From contig NZ_JHZZ01000001.1 of assembly GCF_000687935.1 (NCBI RefSeq), forward strand, positions 806,001-870,000: a stretch of 64,000 nucleotides of DNA. Reading direction: 5' to 3'. The stretch comes from Polaribacter sp. Hel_I_88. GTDB lineage: Bacteria; Bacteroidota; Bacteroidia; Flavobacteriales; Flavobacteriaceae. The notes beneath the pieces were generated by a model. That model saw only the letters and a program-made list of their open reading frames with translations. It had not been told where the DNA came from and did no database searches. Positions 19,045 through 29,351 of the stretch are shown piece after piece (positions within the stretch are counted from its first letter, which is position 1; every line of letters begins with the position of its first letter). The position numbers and the translations under genes are program-made.

Positions 19045-20073
19045 ATGGGTTTTTTTGATTTTATGACGGAAGATATTGCGATTGATTTAGGAACCGCAAA
19101 CACGTTAATAATTCACAATGGAAAAGTGGTTATTGATGCACCTTCCATAGTTGCTAGAAATAGACTGACTGGTAAAATTATTGCAATTGGCGAGGAAGCT
19201 AATTTAATGCAAGGAAAAACGCATGAAAACATCAAAACGATTCGTCCTTTAAAAGATGGAGTTATTGCAGATTTCCAGGCATCAGAAGAAATGATCAAGG
19301 AATTTGTAAAGCAAATTCCATCTATAAAGAAAAAATTATTTCCACCAGCATTAAGAATGGTTATTTGTATTCCGTCAGGAATTACAGAAGTTGAAAAACG
19401 AGCTGTACGTGATTCTGCAAAGCATATGAATGCCAAAGAAATCTACTTAATTTACGAACCAATGGCTGCTGCAATTGGTGTTGGTATTGATATTATGGAA
19501 CCAAAAGGAAATATGATTATTGATATTGGTGGTGGAACTACAGAAATTGCTGTTATTGCTTTGGGTGGTATTGTTTGTGATCAATCTGTAAAAGTTGCTG
19601 GAGATTTGTTTACCAATGATATTATGTATTACATGCGTACGCAACACAATTTACATGTTGGTGAAACTACCGCAGAAAAAATAAAAATTCAAATTGGTGC
19701 TGCAACCGAAGATTTAGATACGCCTCCAGATGAAATGTTGGTTCAAGGTAGAGATTTGTTAAGTGGAAAACCAAAACAAGTACAAGTTTCTTTTAGAGAA
19801 ATTGCAAAGGCTTTGGATAAATCTATCTTAAGAATTGAAGATGCAGTTATGGAAACATTGTCTAAAACTCCACCAGAATTAGCTGCGGATATTTACAATA
19901 CAGGTATTTATTTAGCAGGTGGTGGTTCTATGTTACGTGGTTTAGACAAGCGTTTATCTCGTAAAACAGATTTACCTGTATATGTTGCAGACGATCCATT
20001 AAGAGCCGTTGTTCGTGGAACAGGCATTGCTTTAAAAGAATTAAAAAAATACAAAAACGTATTAATGAACTAG
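19045..20073 (+). CDS. mreB: Rod-shape actin homologue MreB
   Basis: This 342-aa actin-fold ATPase forms membrane filaments that position the elongasome. Phosphate loop 1 is IDLGTANTLI (near residue 13), phosphate loop 2 DIGGGTTEIAVI (near 163), and the adenosine motif AGGGSMLRGLD near 290. Length is standard. It is the first gene of the mreB-mreC-mreD-mrdA-rodA cluster. Confidence 0.97.
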   Translation: MGFFDFMTEDIAIDLGTANTLIIHNGKVVIDAPSIVARNRLTGKIIAIGEEANLMQGKTHENIKTIRPLKDGVIADFQASEEMIKEFVKQIPSIKKKLFPPALRMVICIPSGITEVEKRAVRDSAKHMNAKEIYLIYEPMAAAIGVGIDIMEPKGNMIIDIGGGTTEIAVIALGGIVCDQSVKVAGDLFTNDIMYYMRTQHNLHVGETTAEKIKIQIGAATEDLDTPPDEMLVQGRDLLSGKPKQVQVSFREIAKALDKSILRIEDAVMETLSKTPPELAADIYNTGIYLAGGGSMLRGLDKRLSRKTDLPVYVADDPLRAVVRGTGIALKELKKYKNVLMN

Positions 20074-20091
20074 CATTATTAAGGTTTAAGA

Positions 20092-20916
20092 ATGCAACAA
20101 CTCATCTATTTTTTTCAGAAGTTTAAATATTTCCTGTTCTTTTTATTGCTATCATTTATTTCGCTTACGTTAACGTTTAATAATTTAGATTTCCATAAAA
20201 GTAAATTTGTAAACTCTGCAAATTTTATTACTGGTGGGTTTTACTCGCAAACTTCAAATATTGCTGAATATTGGAATTTAAAATCTGAAAACACACTTTT
20301 AGCTGAAGAAAACACGCGTTTAAAAAACCTGATAGAAAAATACAACTCCACAAATTTAAGTGTAGATTCAATTATTATTGATTCTACGAAATATCGACAG
20401 AAATACATTTTTACCACTGCTAAAATTATCAATAATAATTATGCTAAAGAGTTTAATTTTTTAACAATTGATAAAGGTGAAAATCAAGGCATAAAAAAAG
20501 AAATGGCTGTAATTAATAGTAAAGGAATTATAGGAATTACGGATAATTATTCTGCAAACTATGCAAGGGTTCAATCTATTTTAAATAGAAATAGTAAAAT
20601 TAATGCTCGTTTAAAAAACAGCAACTATTTTGGTTCCTTGAGCTGGAATGGAAAAGATTATAATACTGTTCAACTTTCTGATATACCAAGACAAGCACCT
20701 TTAAAAATTGGAGATACTATAGAAACTGGAGGAAAATCTACAATTTTTCCAGAAGGTATTTTGGTGGGGGTTATATCTAAAATTAACAAAGGTAGTACAG
20801 CAGATAATAAAGTAGATGTTACTCTTTTTAATGACATGAGTAATTTAGGTTTTGTGCAGGTTGTGAAAAACTTAGACACTATAGAAATAAAACTTTTAGA
20901 AGCGCAAGATGAATAA
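20092..20916 (+). CDS. mreC: Rod-shape determining protein MreC
   Basis: This 274-aa periplasmic scaffold has one N-terminal transmembrane helix (about 12-30), a coiled-coil (about 65-90, LKSENTLLAEENTRLKNLIE in part) and the two beta-barrel MreC core. It links MreB filaments to the PBP2/RodA synthase. It starts 18 bp after mreB and overlaps mreD by 8 bp, indicating an operon. Confidence 0.93.
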   Translation: MQQLIYFFQKFKYFLFFLLLSFISLTLTFNNLDFHKSKFVNSANFITGGFYSQTSNIAEYWNLKSENTLLAEENTRLKNLIEKYNSTNLSVDSIIIDSTKYRQKYIFTTAKIINNNYAKEFNFLTIDKGENQGIKKEMAVINSKGIIGITDNYSANYARVQSILNRNSKINARLKNSNYFGSLSWNGKDYNTVQLSDIPRQAPLKIGDTIETGGKSTIFPEGILVGVISKINKGSTADNKVDVTLFNDMSNLGFVQVVKNLDTIEIKLLEAQDE

Positions 20917-21412
20917 TCCATTTAAAATGGTTACGTTATTTTTTTTACTGCTTTTTTTGCAGGTTTTTGTGCTAAATAACATTTTATTTTTAGGGTTTAT
21001 AAATCCGTATTTATATATTGTTTTTGTTTTTTTGTATCCACTAAAAGAAAATAGATTTCCGTTTTTATTTTACAGTTTTTTATTAGGTCTTTCTGTCGAT
21101 TTTTTTTCTGACTCAGGAGGAATTCATGCTTTTTCAATTTTATGTATCTCTTACATACGATTATTTTTTATAAGAATTTACTTCAGAAAAATACCAGCAG
21201 ATTATCCGTTTTTCAAATTAAAATCAGAATCTTTTGGTAAAATTTTTAATTACGTAGTAACTTTAACAATCATTCATCATCTTATCTACTTTTCTTTTGC
21301 TAATTTTAGTTTTTATAATTTTTCTAACGTACTTTTAAATACAATTTATTCAAGTATTTTTACGTTATTATTATATTTTTTAGGAACTTACATTTTTACT
21401 AAAAGCGAATAA
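20909..21412 (+). CDS. mreD: Rod-shape determining protein MreD
   Basis: This 167-aa inner-membrane protein has five or six hydrophobic segments and little soluble sequence. Its place between mreC and the PBP2 gene, with overlaps on both sides (8 bp with mreC, 1 bp with the next gene), supports MreD. Sequence conservation in this family is low, so synteny carries much of the weight. Confidence 0.88.
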   Translation: MNNPFKMVTLFFLLLFLQVFVLNNILFLGFINPYLYIVFVFLYPLKENRFPFLFYSFLLGLSVDFFSDSGGIHAFSILCISYIRLFFIRIYFRKIPADYPFFKLKSESFGKIFNYVVTLTIIHHLIYFSFANFSFYNFSNVLLNTIYSSIFTLLLYFLGTYIFTKSE

Positions 21413-23301
21413 TGCAAAAAAGTTTTTTACTCTATTTTCTAATCACCTTTATTGGTCTAGTTTTTATTGGGCGCTTATTTCAATTGCAAATAATTAGAAG
21501 CGAAAGTTATGATCCTATTCATAATGCCGCTGTAAAAATAATTTACGACTATCCTGAGCGTGGTTATATATATGATAGAAATGGAAAGTTATTGGTTGCA
21601 AACCAACTTTCTTATGATGTAATGGTACAACCAAATCAAGTAAAAGCTTTAGATACTTTAGAGTTCTGTAAACTTTTAAAAATTGATAAAGAAGATTTTT
21701 TAAAACGCTTTCAAAAAGCAGAAGATTATGCCCCATATTTAGCATCTGTTTTCTTAAAACAATTAGCCAAAGAAGATTTTGCTTTTTTACAAGAAAAACT
21801 ACACAAATACACTGGTTTTTTTATTCAAAAAAGAATCATTAGAGATTACCCAATAAAGGCAGCTGCCAATGTTTTAGGATATATTGGAGAGGTAAATGAA
21901 GAAAAAGCAAGAAATAGCACGTATTACCAACAAGGTGAATTAGAAGGAAAAGATGGTGTAGAAAGACAATATGAAGAAATTCTAAGAGGTAGTAAAGGAA
22001 AAAAATACTTACACAGAAACCGATTTAACAAAGTTACTGGCTCTTATAAAGATGGTATGTATGATACATTGCCAGAAAATGGTAAAGACTTAAGGTTAAC
22101 CTTAGACATCGAGTTACAATTATATGCACAACAGCTAATGAAAGGAAAACGTGGGGGGATTGTTGCTATTGAACCTTCAACTGGCGAAATTTTAGCATTG
22201 GTAACAGCTCCTTCTTATGACCCTAATATGTTAGTGGGTAGAAAACGTTCAAAAAATTCAGTTCTTTTATTTAATGATTCAATTAGTAAACCAAGTTATG
22301 ACAGGGGTTTATTAGCAGCTTATGCACCTGGAAGTCCTTTTAAAATGATGAATGCCTTAATAGGTTTACAAGAAAATGTTATCAATCAACATACAGCATT
22401 TAGATGTTATGGAGGCTTTAGATATGGAAACAGAGCAGGAGAATTTATGGGATGCCACTGTGGAATTTATGGCAGTCCAATTCAATTAAAAACTGCTATT
22501 GCAAAATCTTGTAATAGTTATTTTTCTAATACCTATAAAAGAATTGTAGAAAAAGACAACAATCCTACCCAAGGTTTAAATACTTGGCACGATCATGTAG
22601 CTAGTTTTGGATTAGGAGATTTTTTAGGCTACGATTTACCTGCAGGACAAAGAGGACTAATTCCTGATGGAAATTACTATGACAATCGTTATAAATATTC
22701 ATGGAATGGGTCTACCATTATCTCAAACGCAATTGGTCAAGGTGAAATTTTAACAACCCCTATACAACTAGCAAACTTTACTGCTGCTATAGCAAATAGA
22801 GGCTATTTTTACACACCACATATTGTAAAAAAAATTGATACTGCTTTCATAGACAATCCAAACTATACAGTTGCTAAAAAAACGACTATAGATAAAAAGC
22901 ATTTTACACCTGTTATTGAGGCTATGCATGAAGTTTTTAAAACAGGAACAGGTCAATGGGCTCAAGTAAAAGACATCGAAATTTGTGGAAAAACAGGAAC
23001 CGCAGAAAATTTTATTATTGTTGATGGTGTTAAAGAACAATTAAAAGATCATTCAATTTTAGTAGCATTTGCGCCTAAAGACAATCCTAAAATAGCTTTA
23101 GCAGTTTTCGTAGAAAATGGTGGTTATGGATCAACAATTGCTGCTCCCATAACAAGTTTAATGATCGAAAAATATATTAACGGAAAAATCTCTGAAAGAA
23201 ATAAATACAGAGAATTAAATATGTTAAACATGAGCTTGCAAGAAATTTATGACAAACAAATTCAAAAACCCTTAGAAGAAATTGCGTCAAGAACAAAATA
23301 A
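21412..23301 (+). CDS. mrdA: Penicillin-binding protein 2 (elongasome transpeptidase)
   Basis: This 629-aa class B PBP cross-links peptidoglycan during elongation. There is an N-terminal membrane anchor (about 5-23), a pedestal/dimerisation domain beginning RGYIYDRNGKLLVANQ, and a transpeptidase domain. The catalytic motifs are SPFK in APGSPFKMMNA (SxxK, near residue 307), SCNSYF (SxN) and KTGTAEN (KTG). The protein is about the normal length. It overlaps mreD by 1 bp and rodA by about 20 bp, so the genes are co-translated. Confidence 0.95.
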   Translation: MQKSFLLYFLITFIGLVFIGRLFQLQIIRSESYDPIHNAAVKIIYDYPERGYIYDRNGKLLVANQLSYDVMVQPNQVKALDTLEFCKLLKIDKEDFLKRFQKAEDYAPYLASVFLKQLAKEDFAFLQEKLHKYTGFFIQKRIIRDYPIKAAANVLGYIGEVNEEKARNSTYYQQGELEGKDGVERQYEEILRGSKGKKYLHRNRFNKVTGSYKDGMYDTLPENGKDLRLTLDIELQLYAQQLMKGKRGGIVAIEPSTGEILALVTAPSYDPNMLVGRKRSKNSVLLFNDSISKPSYDRGLLAAYAPGSPFKMMNALIGLQENVINQHTAFRCYGGFRYGNRAGEFMGCHCGIYGSPIQLKTAIAKSCNSYFSNTYKRIVEKDNNPTQGLNTWHDHVASFGLGDFLGYDLPAGQRGLIPDGNYYDNRYKYSWNGSTIISNAIGQGEILTTPIQLANFTAAIANRGYFYTPHIVKKIDTAFIDNPNYTVAKKTTIDKKHFTPVIEAMHEVFKTGTGQWAQVKDIEICGKTGTAENFIIVDGVKEQLKDHSILVAFAPKDNPKIALAVFVENGGYGSTIAAPITSLMIEKYINGKISERNKYRELNMLNMSLQEIYDKQIQKPLEEIASRTK

Positions 23302-24562
23302 TATATTTGCAGGTATAGATTGGATTTTAGTTTTTATTTACATTGCTTTAGTCGGTTTTGGCTGGGTAAATATTTTTGCAGCCTCAAAATCTGAGGAAGA
23401 TATTGAACTTATAGGTTTTGCAACAAAATACGGTAAACAATTAATTTTTATTGTTTTAACAATTCCACTAATTATCCTAATTCTTTTTTTTAACTCAAAA
23501 TTTTATGAAAAGTATGCTAGTATTTTTTATATAATTTCAATATTTTCATTAATCCTTTTATTTCCTTTTGGTAAAGAAATTAATGGAGCAAAATCTTGGT
23601 TTAATTTTGGAGTTCTAGGTTTGCAACCCTCTGAATTTATGAAAGCTTTTACAGCACTTGCCATAGCTAAATTATTAAGTGACAGGCAGTATAATTTTAA
23701 GTTGGTGAAAAATCAGATAAAGGCATTCATCATTATATTTTTTCCTGCATTTTTAATTACCTTACAACCAGATGCTGGTTCTGCACTTATTTATCTTTCT
23801 TTCTTTTTTGTTTTACACAGAGAGGGACTGACTCTCAATTACATTTTATTAGGAATAACTTTTATAACATTATTTATTTTAACCATATTTTTTGGAGCTA
23901 ATAAAATGTTTATCTCACTTTTCATCATCATCTCCATTATTGTAACCTATATTATTTATAGAGGAGGCAAAAGATTTTTAAGATTCAATTGGCATAAAGT
24001 ATTAGCTATTTATGCAATTATGGCTTTATTTATTTTCGGAACAGGGTACACTTACAATAATGTATTTAAACAACACCATAGAGATCGTTTTGAAGTATTA
24101 TTGGGTTTAAAAGTTGATAATAGAAATATTGGATACAACTCATATCAATCTGAATTAACAATTAGTTCTGGTGGTTTGATTGGAAAAGGCTTTTTAAATG
24201 GTAATTTAACACAAGGCGATTTTGTTCCTGAACAGCATACAGATTATATTTTTAGCACTGTTGGCGAAGAATGGGGATTTTTAGGAAGCAGTTTTGTAAT
24301 AATTCTATTTATGCTACTAATGTATAGAATAATATATTTAGCAGAATCGCATACAAATAAGTTTGGTAGGATATATGGCTACAGCTTGGCCTCTATTCTA
24401 TTTTTCCACGTAATTGTAAATATTGGAATGGTAATAGGGTTGTTACCAACTGTTGGAATTCCTTTGCCATTTTTTAGTTATGGAGGATCTTCTCTTTGGG
24501 GCTTTACTATTTTATTATTTATATTCATAAGATTAGATGCTCATAAAAATTATGATTTCTAA
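23282..24562 (+). CDS. rodA: SEDS peptidoglycan glycosyltransferase RodA
   Basis: This 426-aa multi-pass membrane protein polymerises glycan strands together with PBP2. About ten hydrophobic segments are visible, with the SEDS signatures GAKSWFNFGVLGLQPSEF (near 105-125) and GVGIPLPFFSYGGSS-like VGIPLPFFSYGGSS near the C-terminus. The start is TTG 23282, inside the end of mrdA, giving MRQEQNNIFAGIDWILVF; no ATG is better placed. A bidirectional terminator follows. Confidence 0.95.
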   Translation: MRQEQNNIFAGIDWILVFIYIALVGFGWVNIFAASKSEEDIELIGFATKYGKQLIFIVLTIPLIILILFFNSKFYEKYASIFYIISIFSLILLFPFGKEINGAKSWFNFGVLGLQPSEFMKAFTALAIAKLLSDRQYNFKLVKNQIKAFIIIFFPAFLITLQPDAGSALIYLSFFFVLHREGLTLNYILLGITFITLFILTIFFGANKMFISLFIIISIIVTYIIYRGGKRFLRFNWHKVLAIYAIMALFIFGTGYTYNNVFKQHHRDRFEVLLGLKVDNRNIGYNSYQSELTISSGGLIGKGFLNGNLTQGDFVPEQHTDYIFSTVGEEWGFLGSSFVIILFMLLMYRIIYLAESHTNKFGRIYGYSLASILFFHVIVNIGMVIGLLPTVGIPLPFFSYGGSSLWGFTILLFIFIRLDAHKNYDF

Positions 24563-24589
24563 AAATAGATTTGCTAAAAATTTATCACA

Positions 24590-24622
24590 AAAAAAACTCT
24601 GAATATAAATTCAGAGTTTTTA
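24590..24622. terminator. Bidirectional terminator between rodA and rpsT
   Basis: AAAAACTCTGAA (24592-24603) pairs with TTCAGAGTTTTT (24610-24621). A runs on the left and T runs on the right let it serve the convergent rodA and rpsT transcripts. Confidence 0.88.
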
Positions 24623-24644
24623 AGTTTTATAGAAGTATCAAATA

Positions 24645-24896
24645 TTATAATGCAGCAACCTTTTTTGTCAATTGAGACTTTAAGTTAGCAGCTTTATTTT
24701 TATGAATAATATTATTTTTAGCTAATTTATCTAGCATAGAAATAACTTTACCCAATTTAGTTTCTGCTTCAGTTTTATCTTCAATTGCACGTAAATCTCT
24801 AACTGCGTTACGAGTTGTTTTGTGCTGATATTTGTTACGTAGCCTTTTAGCGTCGTTACTTCTTATTCTCTTTAATGCTGACTTATGATTTGCCAT
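24645..24896 (-). CDS. rpsT: 30S ribosomal protein S20
   Basis: This 83-aa basic protein ([19 protein letters not shown]...) matches bS20 throughout, including the [25 protein letters not shown] C-terminal helix (here [17 protein letters not shown]). It binds 16S rRNA in the small subunit. It is transcribed toward rodA; tRNA-Glu lies just upstream on the same strand. Confidence 0.97.
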   Translation of the reverse strand: MANHKSALKRIRSNDAKRLRNKYQHKTTRNAVRDLRAIEDKTEAETKLGKVISMLDKLAKNNIIHKNKAANLKSQLTKKVAAL

Positions 24897-24932
24897 AATT
24901 TCTTTACTTCTTGTTTCTTATTAAAACTTTTG

Positions 24933-25004
24933 TAGTCCGTACGGGAATCGAACCCGTGTTACATGGATGAAAACCATGCGTCCTAACCCCTAGACGAACG
25001 GACC
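24933..25004 (-). tRNA. tRNA-Glu (anticodon TTC)
   Basis: On the minus strand a 72-nt cloverleaf runs from GGTCCGTTCGTCTAGGGG to the acceptor 3-prime half ACGGACT plus discriminator A. The anticodon arm CATGG-TTTTCAT-CCATG shows anticodon TTC, and the T arm GGGTTCGATTCCC is canonical. CCA is not encoded. Confidence 0.95.
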
Positions 25005-25110
25005 ATAACAATTAAGTGTTCCTAATTGCGGGTGCAAATATACAACGTTTTTTAAATTGTGCAATAGTTTTTTAAAAAAAATCACTTTTTTTTTAAATTT
25101 ATTTTTTTTG

Positions 25111-26589
25111 CTAATACGCTTTTGCAAATAACACCCTTTTTGAGGACGGTTTTCCCGTTAAAACACAAACACCTGACTCTTCTTTAGCATCATTTGGAAT
25201 GCATCTAATAGTAGCTTTTGTATATTCCTTTATTCTATCTTCGGTTTCCTCTGTTCCATCCCAATGAGCAGAAACAAAACCTCCTGTATTTTTTATTGCT
25301 TGTTTAAATTCCTTAAAATCGTTTACTTCTGTAGTATGTTCTTTTCTAAAACCTATTGCTTTATCGAATAAATTATTTTGAATTTCCTCTAATAGTTTTT
25401 CTATGAATGCAACTGTATCATTTTGAGAAATAGTTTGCTTTTCTAACGTATCTCTTCTTGCAATTTCTAACGTTCCGTTTTCAATGTCACGATTTCCAAT
25501 GGCAATTCTTACAGGAACTCCTTTTAATTCATATTCTGCAAATTTTGCACCTGGTCTAAAAGTATCTCTATCATCAAACTTTACAGAAATACCTTTTTTA
25601 CGCAGCTCTTTAACTAAAACGTTCACTTTTTCAGAGATTGCTTCTAATTGTTCATCATTTTTATAAATAGGCACAATTACTACTTGAATTGGAGCCAGTT
25701 TTGGAGGAAGCACCAAACCTAAATCATCTGAATGCGTCATAATTAAACCACCTATTAAACGAGTAGAAACTCCCCAAGAAGTTGCCCAAACATATTCTTG
25801 TTTCCCTTCTTTTGATGTATATTTTACATCGAAAGCTTTGGCAAAATTTTGGCCTAAAAAGTGACTTGTTCCTGCCTGTAAAGCTTTTCCATCTTGCATT
25901 AAAGCTTCAATTGTATAGGTATCTTCTGCCCCTGCAAAACGTTCACTATCAGATTTTACTCCTTTAATAACTGGCATTGCCATAAAATTTTCTGCAAATT
26001 CTGCATACACATCTTGCATTTGTTTTGCCTCTGTAACTGCTTCGGCTTTTGTTGCATGTGCTGTATGCCCTTCTTGCCACAAAAACTCTGCAGTTCTTAA
26101 AAACAATCGAGTACGCATTTCCCAACGAACAACATTTGCCCATTGATTTATCAACAAAGGTAAATCTCTGTAAGATTGCACCCAACCTTTATAGGTGTTC
26201 CAAATAATAGCTTCAGATGTTGGTCTAACCACCAACTCTTCTTCTAATTTAGCTTCTGGATCTACTCTTAATTTTCCTGGATTATCAGGATCATTTTGCA
26301 AACGGTAATGCGTTACTACAGCACATTCTTTTGCAAATCCTTCCGCATTTTTTTCTTCTGCTTCAAATAAACTTTTAGGTACAAAAAGTGGAAAATAGGC
26401 ATTTTGATGCCCTGTTTCTTTAAACATTCTATCCAATTCTTTCTGCATGTTTTCCCAAATAGCGAATCCGTAAGGTTTTATAACCATACAGCCTCTAACA
26501 GCTGAATTTTCCGCTAAATCAGCTTTCACAACTAATTCATTATACCATTTAGAATAATCTTCCGATCTTTTCGTTAATTTTTTACTCAT
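25111..26589 (-). CDS. proS: Prolyl-tRNA synthetase (archaeal/eukaryotic-like type)
   Basis: This 492-aa class II synthetase charges tRNA-Pro. Motif 2 is seen around [20 protein letters not shown] (key residues RWE and RTRLF), with [16 protein letters not shown] [14 protein letters not shown], and the C-terminal anticodon-binding and zinc-like domain region ends RVLFAKAY. Lack of an editing insertion and the length point to the short, archaeal-like ProS form usual in Bacteroidota. It is alone in its transcript. Confidence 0.96.
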   Translation of the reverse strand: MSKKLTKRSEDYSKWYNELVVKADLAENSAVRGCMVIKPYGFAIWENMQKELDRMFKETGHQNAYFPLFVPKSLFEAEEKNAEGFAKECAVVTHYRLQNDPDNPGKLRVDPEAKLEEELVVRPTSEAIIWNTYKGWVQSYRDLPLLINQWANVVRWEMRTRLFLRTAEFLWQEGHTAHATKAEAVTEAKQMQDVYAEFAENFMAMPVIKGVKSDSERFAGAEDTYTIEALMQDGKALQAGTSHFLGQNFAKAFDVKYTSKEGKQEYVWATSWGVSTRLIGGLIMTHSDDLGLVLPPKLAPIQVVIVPIYKNDEQLEAISEKVNVLVKELRKKGISVKFDDRDTFRPGAKFAEYELKGVPVRIAIGNRDIENGTLEIARRDTLEKQTISQNDTVAFIEKLLEEIQNNLFDKAIGFRKEHTTEVNDFKEFKQAIKNTGGFVSAHWDGTEETEDRIKEYTKATIRCIPNDAKEESGVCVLTGKPSSKRVLFAKAY

Positions 26590-26741
26590 AACCTATACTT
26601 TGGCACAAATTTTGCATTATTTCAAGTGAAAATTTTGTTAAAAGATTCAAATCTTTTTCAAAATCGCTACAAAACTACTATATTTTAGTGTTTTTAAAGC
26701 AATAAAACATCAATAAAGAATAATACCTAAAACATATCATT

Positions 26742-27815
26742 ATGAAACTATATTATAAAAATTTAAAGCTACACCAACTTATCTTACTTGTAACTGCTAA
26801 TTTATTATTAGTTTCTTGCGGTACTTACCAAAGTATTTATAATGATGATGGTATTTATGGTGATGTTACTCTTGGTAACGATGAAAAGAGAGTAATTGTT
26901 ATGGATGAGCCAGAATACAACAATTATGAAGAAAACTATTTTACGAAAAAACTAAATGAGCTTCAAAATATCGAAGACAATGAAATTTTTGTTGATGTAG
27001 ATTCTTATAATTCTAATAACAATTATGTTGATGACCAAATAATTGATGAAACCTTATATTATGATGCAAGTCAACCTTGGGGTTATGAAAATAATGATGT
27101 TGTTGTAAACATAAACCTAATGAATGACCCTTTTTGGGGTGCAGGCTTCAATAATTGGGGCTGGGGATTTAATAATGGTTGGGGTTTCAATAATTGGGGT
27201 TGGGGTTTCAACAATGGCTGGGGAAATCCTTTTTGGGCAGGAAATCGTTTTTGGCATCCATATCATAATAATTGGGGCTGGAATCGTGGTTTTTACGGTT
27301 CTCGATGGAATAATAGTTACAATAGACCTTACTTTGATAGAGGTTATACCTATGGAAGAAGAAATAATTCTATAAATTCTAGAAACAGACTTTCTACAAA
27401 CAGAAGAAATAATTCTATAAATAGCAGAAGAACTGTTGGATTGTCTAATAGAAACAATACAATTTCGAGCAGAAGATCATCTGGAATCGTTAGAAATGGA
27501 AGAACTATAAGTCCATCAAGAAGAAGTGCTACCATAAATAGAAGTTCTTCTTCAGTTAGAAGAAGCTCTACACCCTCTAGAAGAAGCTCTACAATAAATA
27601 GAAGTAGCAGAACAAATTCTAGAAATAGTAATTCTACATATAGAAGATCTTCATCAAGCACAAATAATAGAGCTTCTAGCTCATCAAGCAGTAGATCTAG
27701 ATCATCATCAACTAGAAGTAGTGGCTCTTCATCCTCAAGAAGTTCAGGTACAAGCAGTTCTAGCTCTAGCAGAAGATCATCATCATCGTCTTCATCATCT
27801 AGAAGAGGAAATTAA
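26742..27815 (+). CDS. Low-complexity lipoprotein with Gly/Trp/Asn and Ser/Arg-rich regions
   Basis: This 357-aa protein has a lipoprotein signal (LLLVSC, Cys26), an acidic region (about 30-115), a stretch rich in Asn, Gly and Trp with near-repeats of GFNNGWGFNNWGWG (about 130-180), and a long C-terminal tail from about residue 200 made mostly of Ser and Arg with some Asn and Thr. The tail uses mixed Ser codons (TCT, TCA, AGC, AGT), so it is not a simple DNA repeat expansion. It is followed after 30 bp by a FadL-like porin. The basic tail might bind polyanions such as polysaccharide or LPS at the surface; this is speculation. I do not recognise a characterised family. Confidence 0.7.
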   Translation: MKLYYKNLKLHQLILLVTANLLLVSCGTYQSIYNDDGIYGDVTLGNDEKRVIVMDEPEYNNYEENYFTKKLNELQNIEDNEIFVDVDSYNSNNNYVDDQIIDETLYYDASQPWGYENNDVVVNINLMNDPFWGAGFNNWGWGFNNGWGFNNWGWGFNNGWGNPFWAGNRFWHPYHNNWGWNRGFYGSRWNNSYNRPYFDRGYTYGRRNNSINSRNRLSTNRRNNSINSRRTVGLSNRNNTISSRRSSGIVRNGRTISPSRRSATINRSSSSVRRSSTPSRRSSTINRSSRTNSRNSNSTYRRSSSSTNNRASSSSSSRSRSSSTRSSGSSSSRSSGTSSSSSSRRSSSSSSSSRRGN

Positions 27816-27845
27816 TATTATACTTAAAAGAAAATTTCAAAAAAC

Positions 27846-29249
27846 ATGAAAAAACTTTTTATATCAGCTATTTTTATATTTACTGCATTTGGCTCTTTTT
27901 CTCAGTCTTTAAGTTACCAAGATTTAGCCATTTTATTTTCTCAAGATGATAAAAACGGAACAGCTAGATTTACAGCAATGAGTGGAGCTTTTGGAGCTTT
28001 GGGTGCAGATATTTCATCTATAAATATAAACCCTGCAGGATTATCTGTATTTAATAATAGTTTATTTTCTGGAACATTTAACTCTAGAAATACAGAAATC
28101 AACTCAAATTATTATGGTACTAATTTAGCAAATCAAAATCAGTTTACAAATTTGTCACAGGCTGGAGCTGTTTTAGTTTTTGATAGTGCTTACAAATCAG
28201 ACTGGAGTAAATTTGCAGTAGGTATCAATTACAGGATTACAAAAGATTTTAACAACAACTTTTTAGCACAAGGTAATAGTGGTGTTGCAACATTTACAGA
28301 ATATCCTTTAGATTTAAATAACCCTCCCCTAGTTTATGATATTGCCGATGAACAACGCTTTAATAATTTCTTTGCTGGTGAATTAAGCGAAGTAAATTTT
28401 GGATTTTCTTCTGTTTACAATCAAAAGCTACATGTAGGATTGGGACTAAATTTTTACGATTTAAATTTTAATCAACAATCTACTTTAACTGAATTTAATA
28501 GTGATGTTAATGGAAATGAATTAGATGCCAATTTATATCAAGAAAACTTTACAACAGGAACTGGCTTTTCTGCTAATTTAGGTTTTATCTATAGAGCAAA
28601 TCAAAGTTTTAGATTTGGTTTGTCTTATCAAACACCAACTTGGTTTTCAGAAGTTATTGAGGATAGTAATATTGTAGATAATGATGGTTTTTTTGGGGAT
28701 ACAGAAATAATAGTAAGTGAAGATAATTTAATTTACGACAATACTGCTAATAATTTTTTCCCTTCACAACAATTATTTTATAGATTAAGAACACCAAGTA
28801 AACTAATAGCAAGTACAGCTTTTATATTTGGTAAAAACGGTTTGATAAGTTTAGACTATAGTAATAAAAACTATAAAGGAATTAATCTTTCTGAAGATGA
28901 TTTTTCTGCAGAAAACCAAGCTTTTCAAAACGATTTTAGAAATACTCACAATTTGAACATTGGTACAGAATGGCGTTTAGATAAATTTAGTGTTAGAGGT
29001 GGTTACTCCTATGAACAATCTCCTTATGAAAACAATAATTTTAATAATGGTAGTGCTTTACAATTAGATGATGTTACTGGTTATTCTTTTGGAGCTGGTT
29101 ATAATTTTGGTAATTTTAAAGTAGATTTTGCTTACAGCAATAGCAACAGAACTGGTGCTTATAATTTTTATTCTGGTTTTAATGTTGATGCATCAAACAT
29201 CACTTTAGATAACAGATTTTTTACAGGAACAGTTTCGATAAGCTTATAA
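27846..29249 (+). CDS. FadL/OmpP1-family outer-membrane transporter
   Basis: This 467-aa protein has a signal peptide (MKKLFISAIFIFTAFGSFSQ) and a beta barrel of the OMPP1/FadL/TodX family. The N-terminal block TARFTAMSGAFGALGADISS followed by NINPAGLSVF is the family signature (plug and early strands; the NPAG motif). The last strand ends FFTGTVSISL. FadL proteins pass hydrophobic molecules across the outer membrane. It follows the Ser/Arg lipoprotein at 30 bp and is probably co-transcribed. A terminator follows at 29267. Confidence 0.85.
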   Translation: MKKLFISAIFIFTAFGSFSQSLSYQDLAILFSQDDKNGTARFTAMSGAFGALGADISSININPAGLSVFNNSLFSGTFNSRNTEINSNYYGTNLANQNQFTNLSQAGAVLVFDSAYKSDWSKFAVGINYRITKDFNNNFLAQGNSGVATFTEYPLDLNNPPLVYDIADEQRFNNFFAGELSEVNFGFSSVYNQKLHVGLGLNFYDLNFNQQSTLTEFNSDVNGNELDANLYQENFTTGTGFSANLGFIYRANQSFRFGLSYQTPTWFSEVIEDSNIVDNDGFFGDTEIIVSEDNLIYDNTANNFFPSQQLFYRLRTPSKLIASTAFIFGKNGLISLDYSNKNYKGINLSEDDFSAENQAFQNDFRNTHNLNIGTEWRLDKFSVRGGYSYEQSPYENNNFNNGSALQLDDVTGYSFGAGYNFGNFKVDFAYSNSNRTGAYNFYSGFNVDASNITLDNRFFTGTVSISL

Positions 29250-29266
29250 TCAATTTTCTCTATAAT

Positions 29267-29303
29267 AAAGACCTTGTATATACAAATATGCAAGGTCTTT
29301 TTT
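29267..29303 (+). terminator. Terminator after the FadL-like gene
   Basis: AAAGACCTTG (29267-29276) pairs with CAAGGTCTTT (from 29291), followed by a T run. Confidence 0.88.
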
Positions 29304-29304
29304 A

Positions 29305-29333
29305 TTGCAAGTCAGTTTTTTCCCTTAATTTTG
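29305..29333 (+). promoter_or_regulatory. Promoter of the nfu gene
   Basis: TTG at 29305-29307 and TAATTTTG at 29326-29333, spaced by 18 bp, fit the Bacteroidota promoter pattern. The ATG is at 29352. The -33 box lies directly against the preceding terminator. Confidence 0.6.
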
Positions 29334-29351
29334 CAACTTATACTTTAGAAC

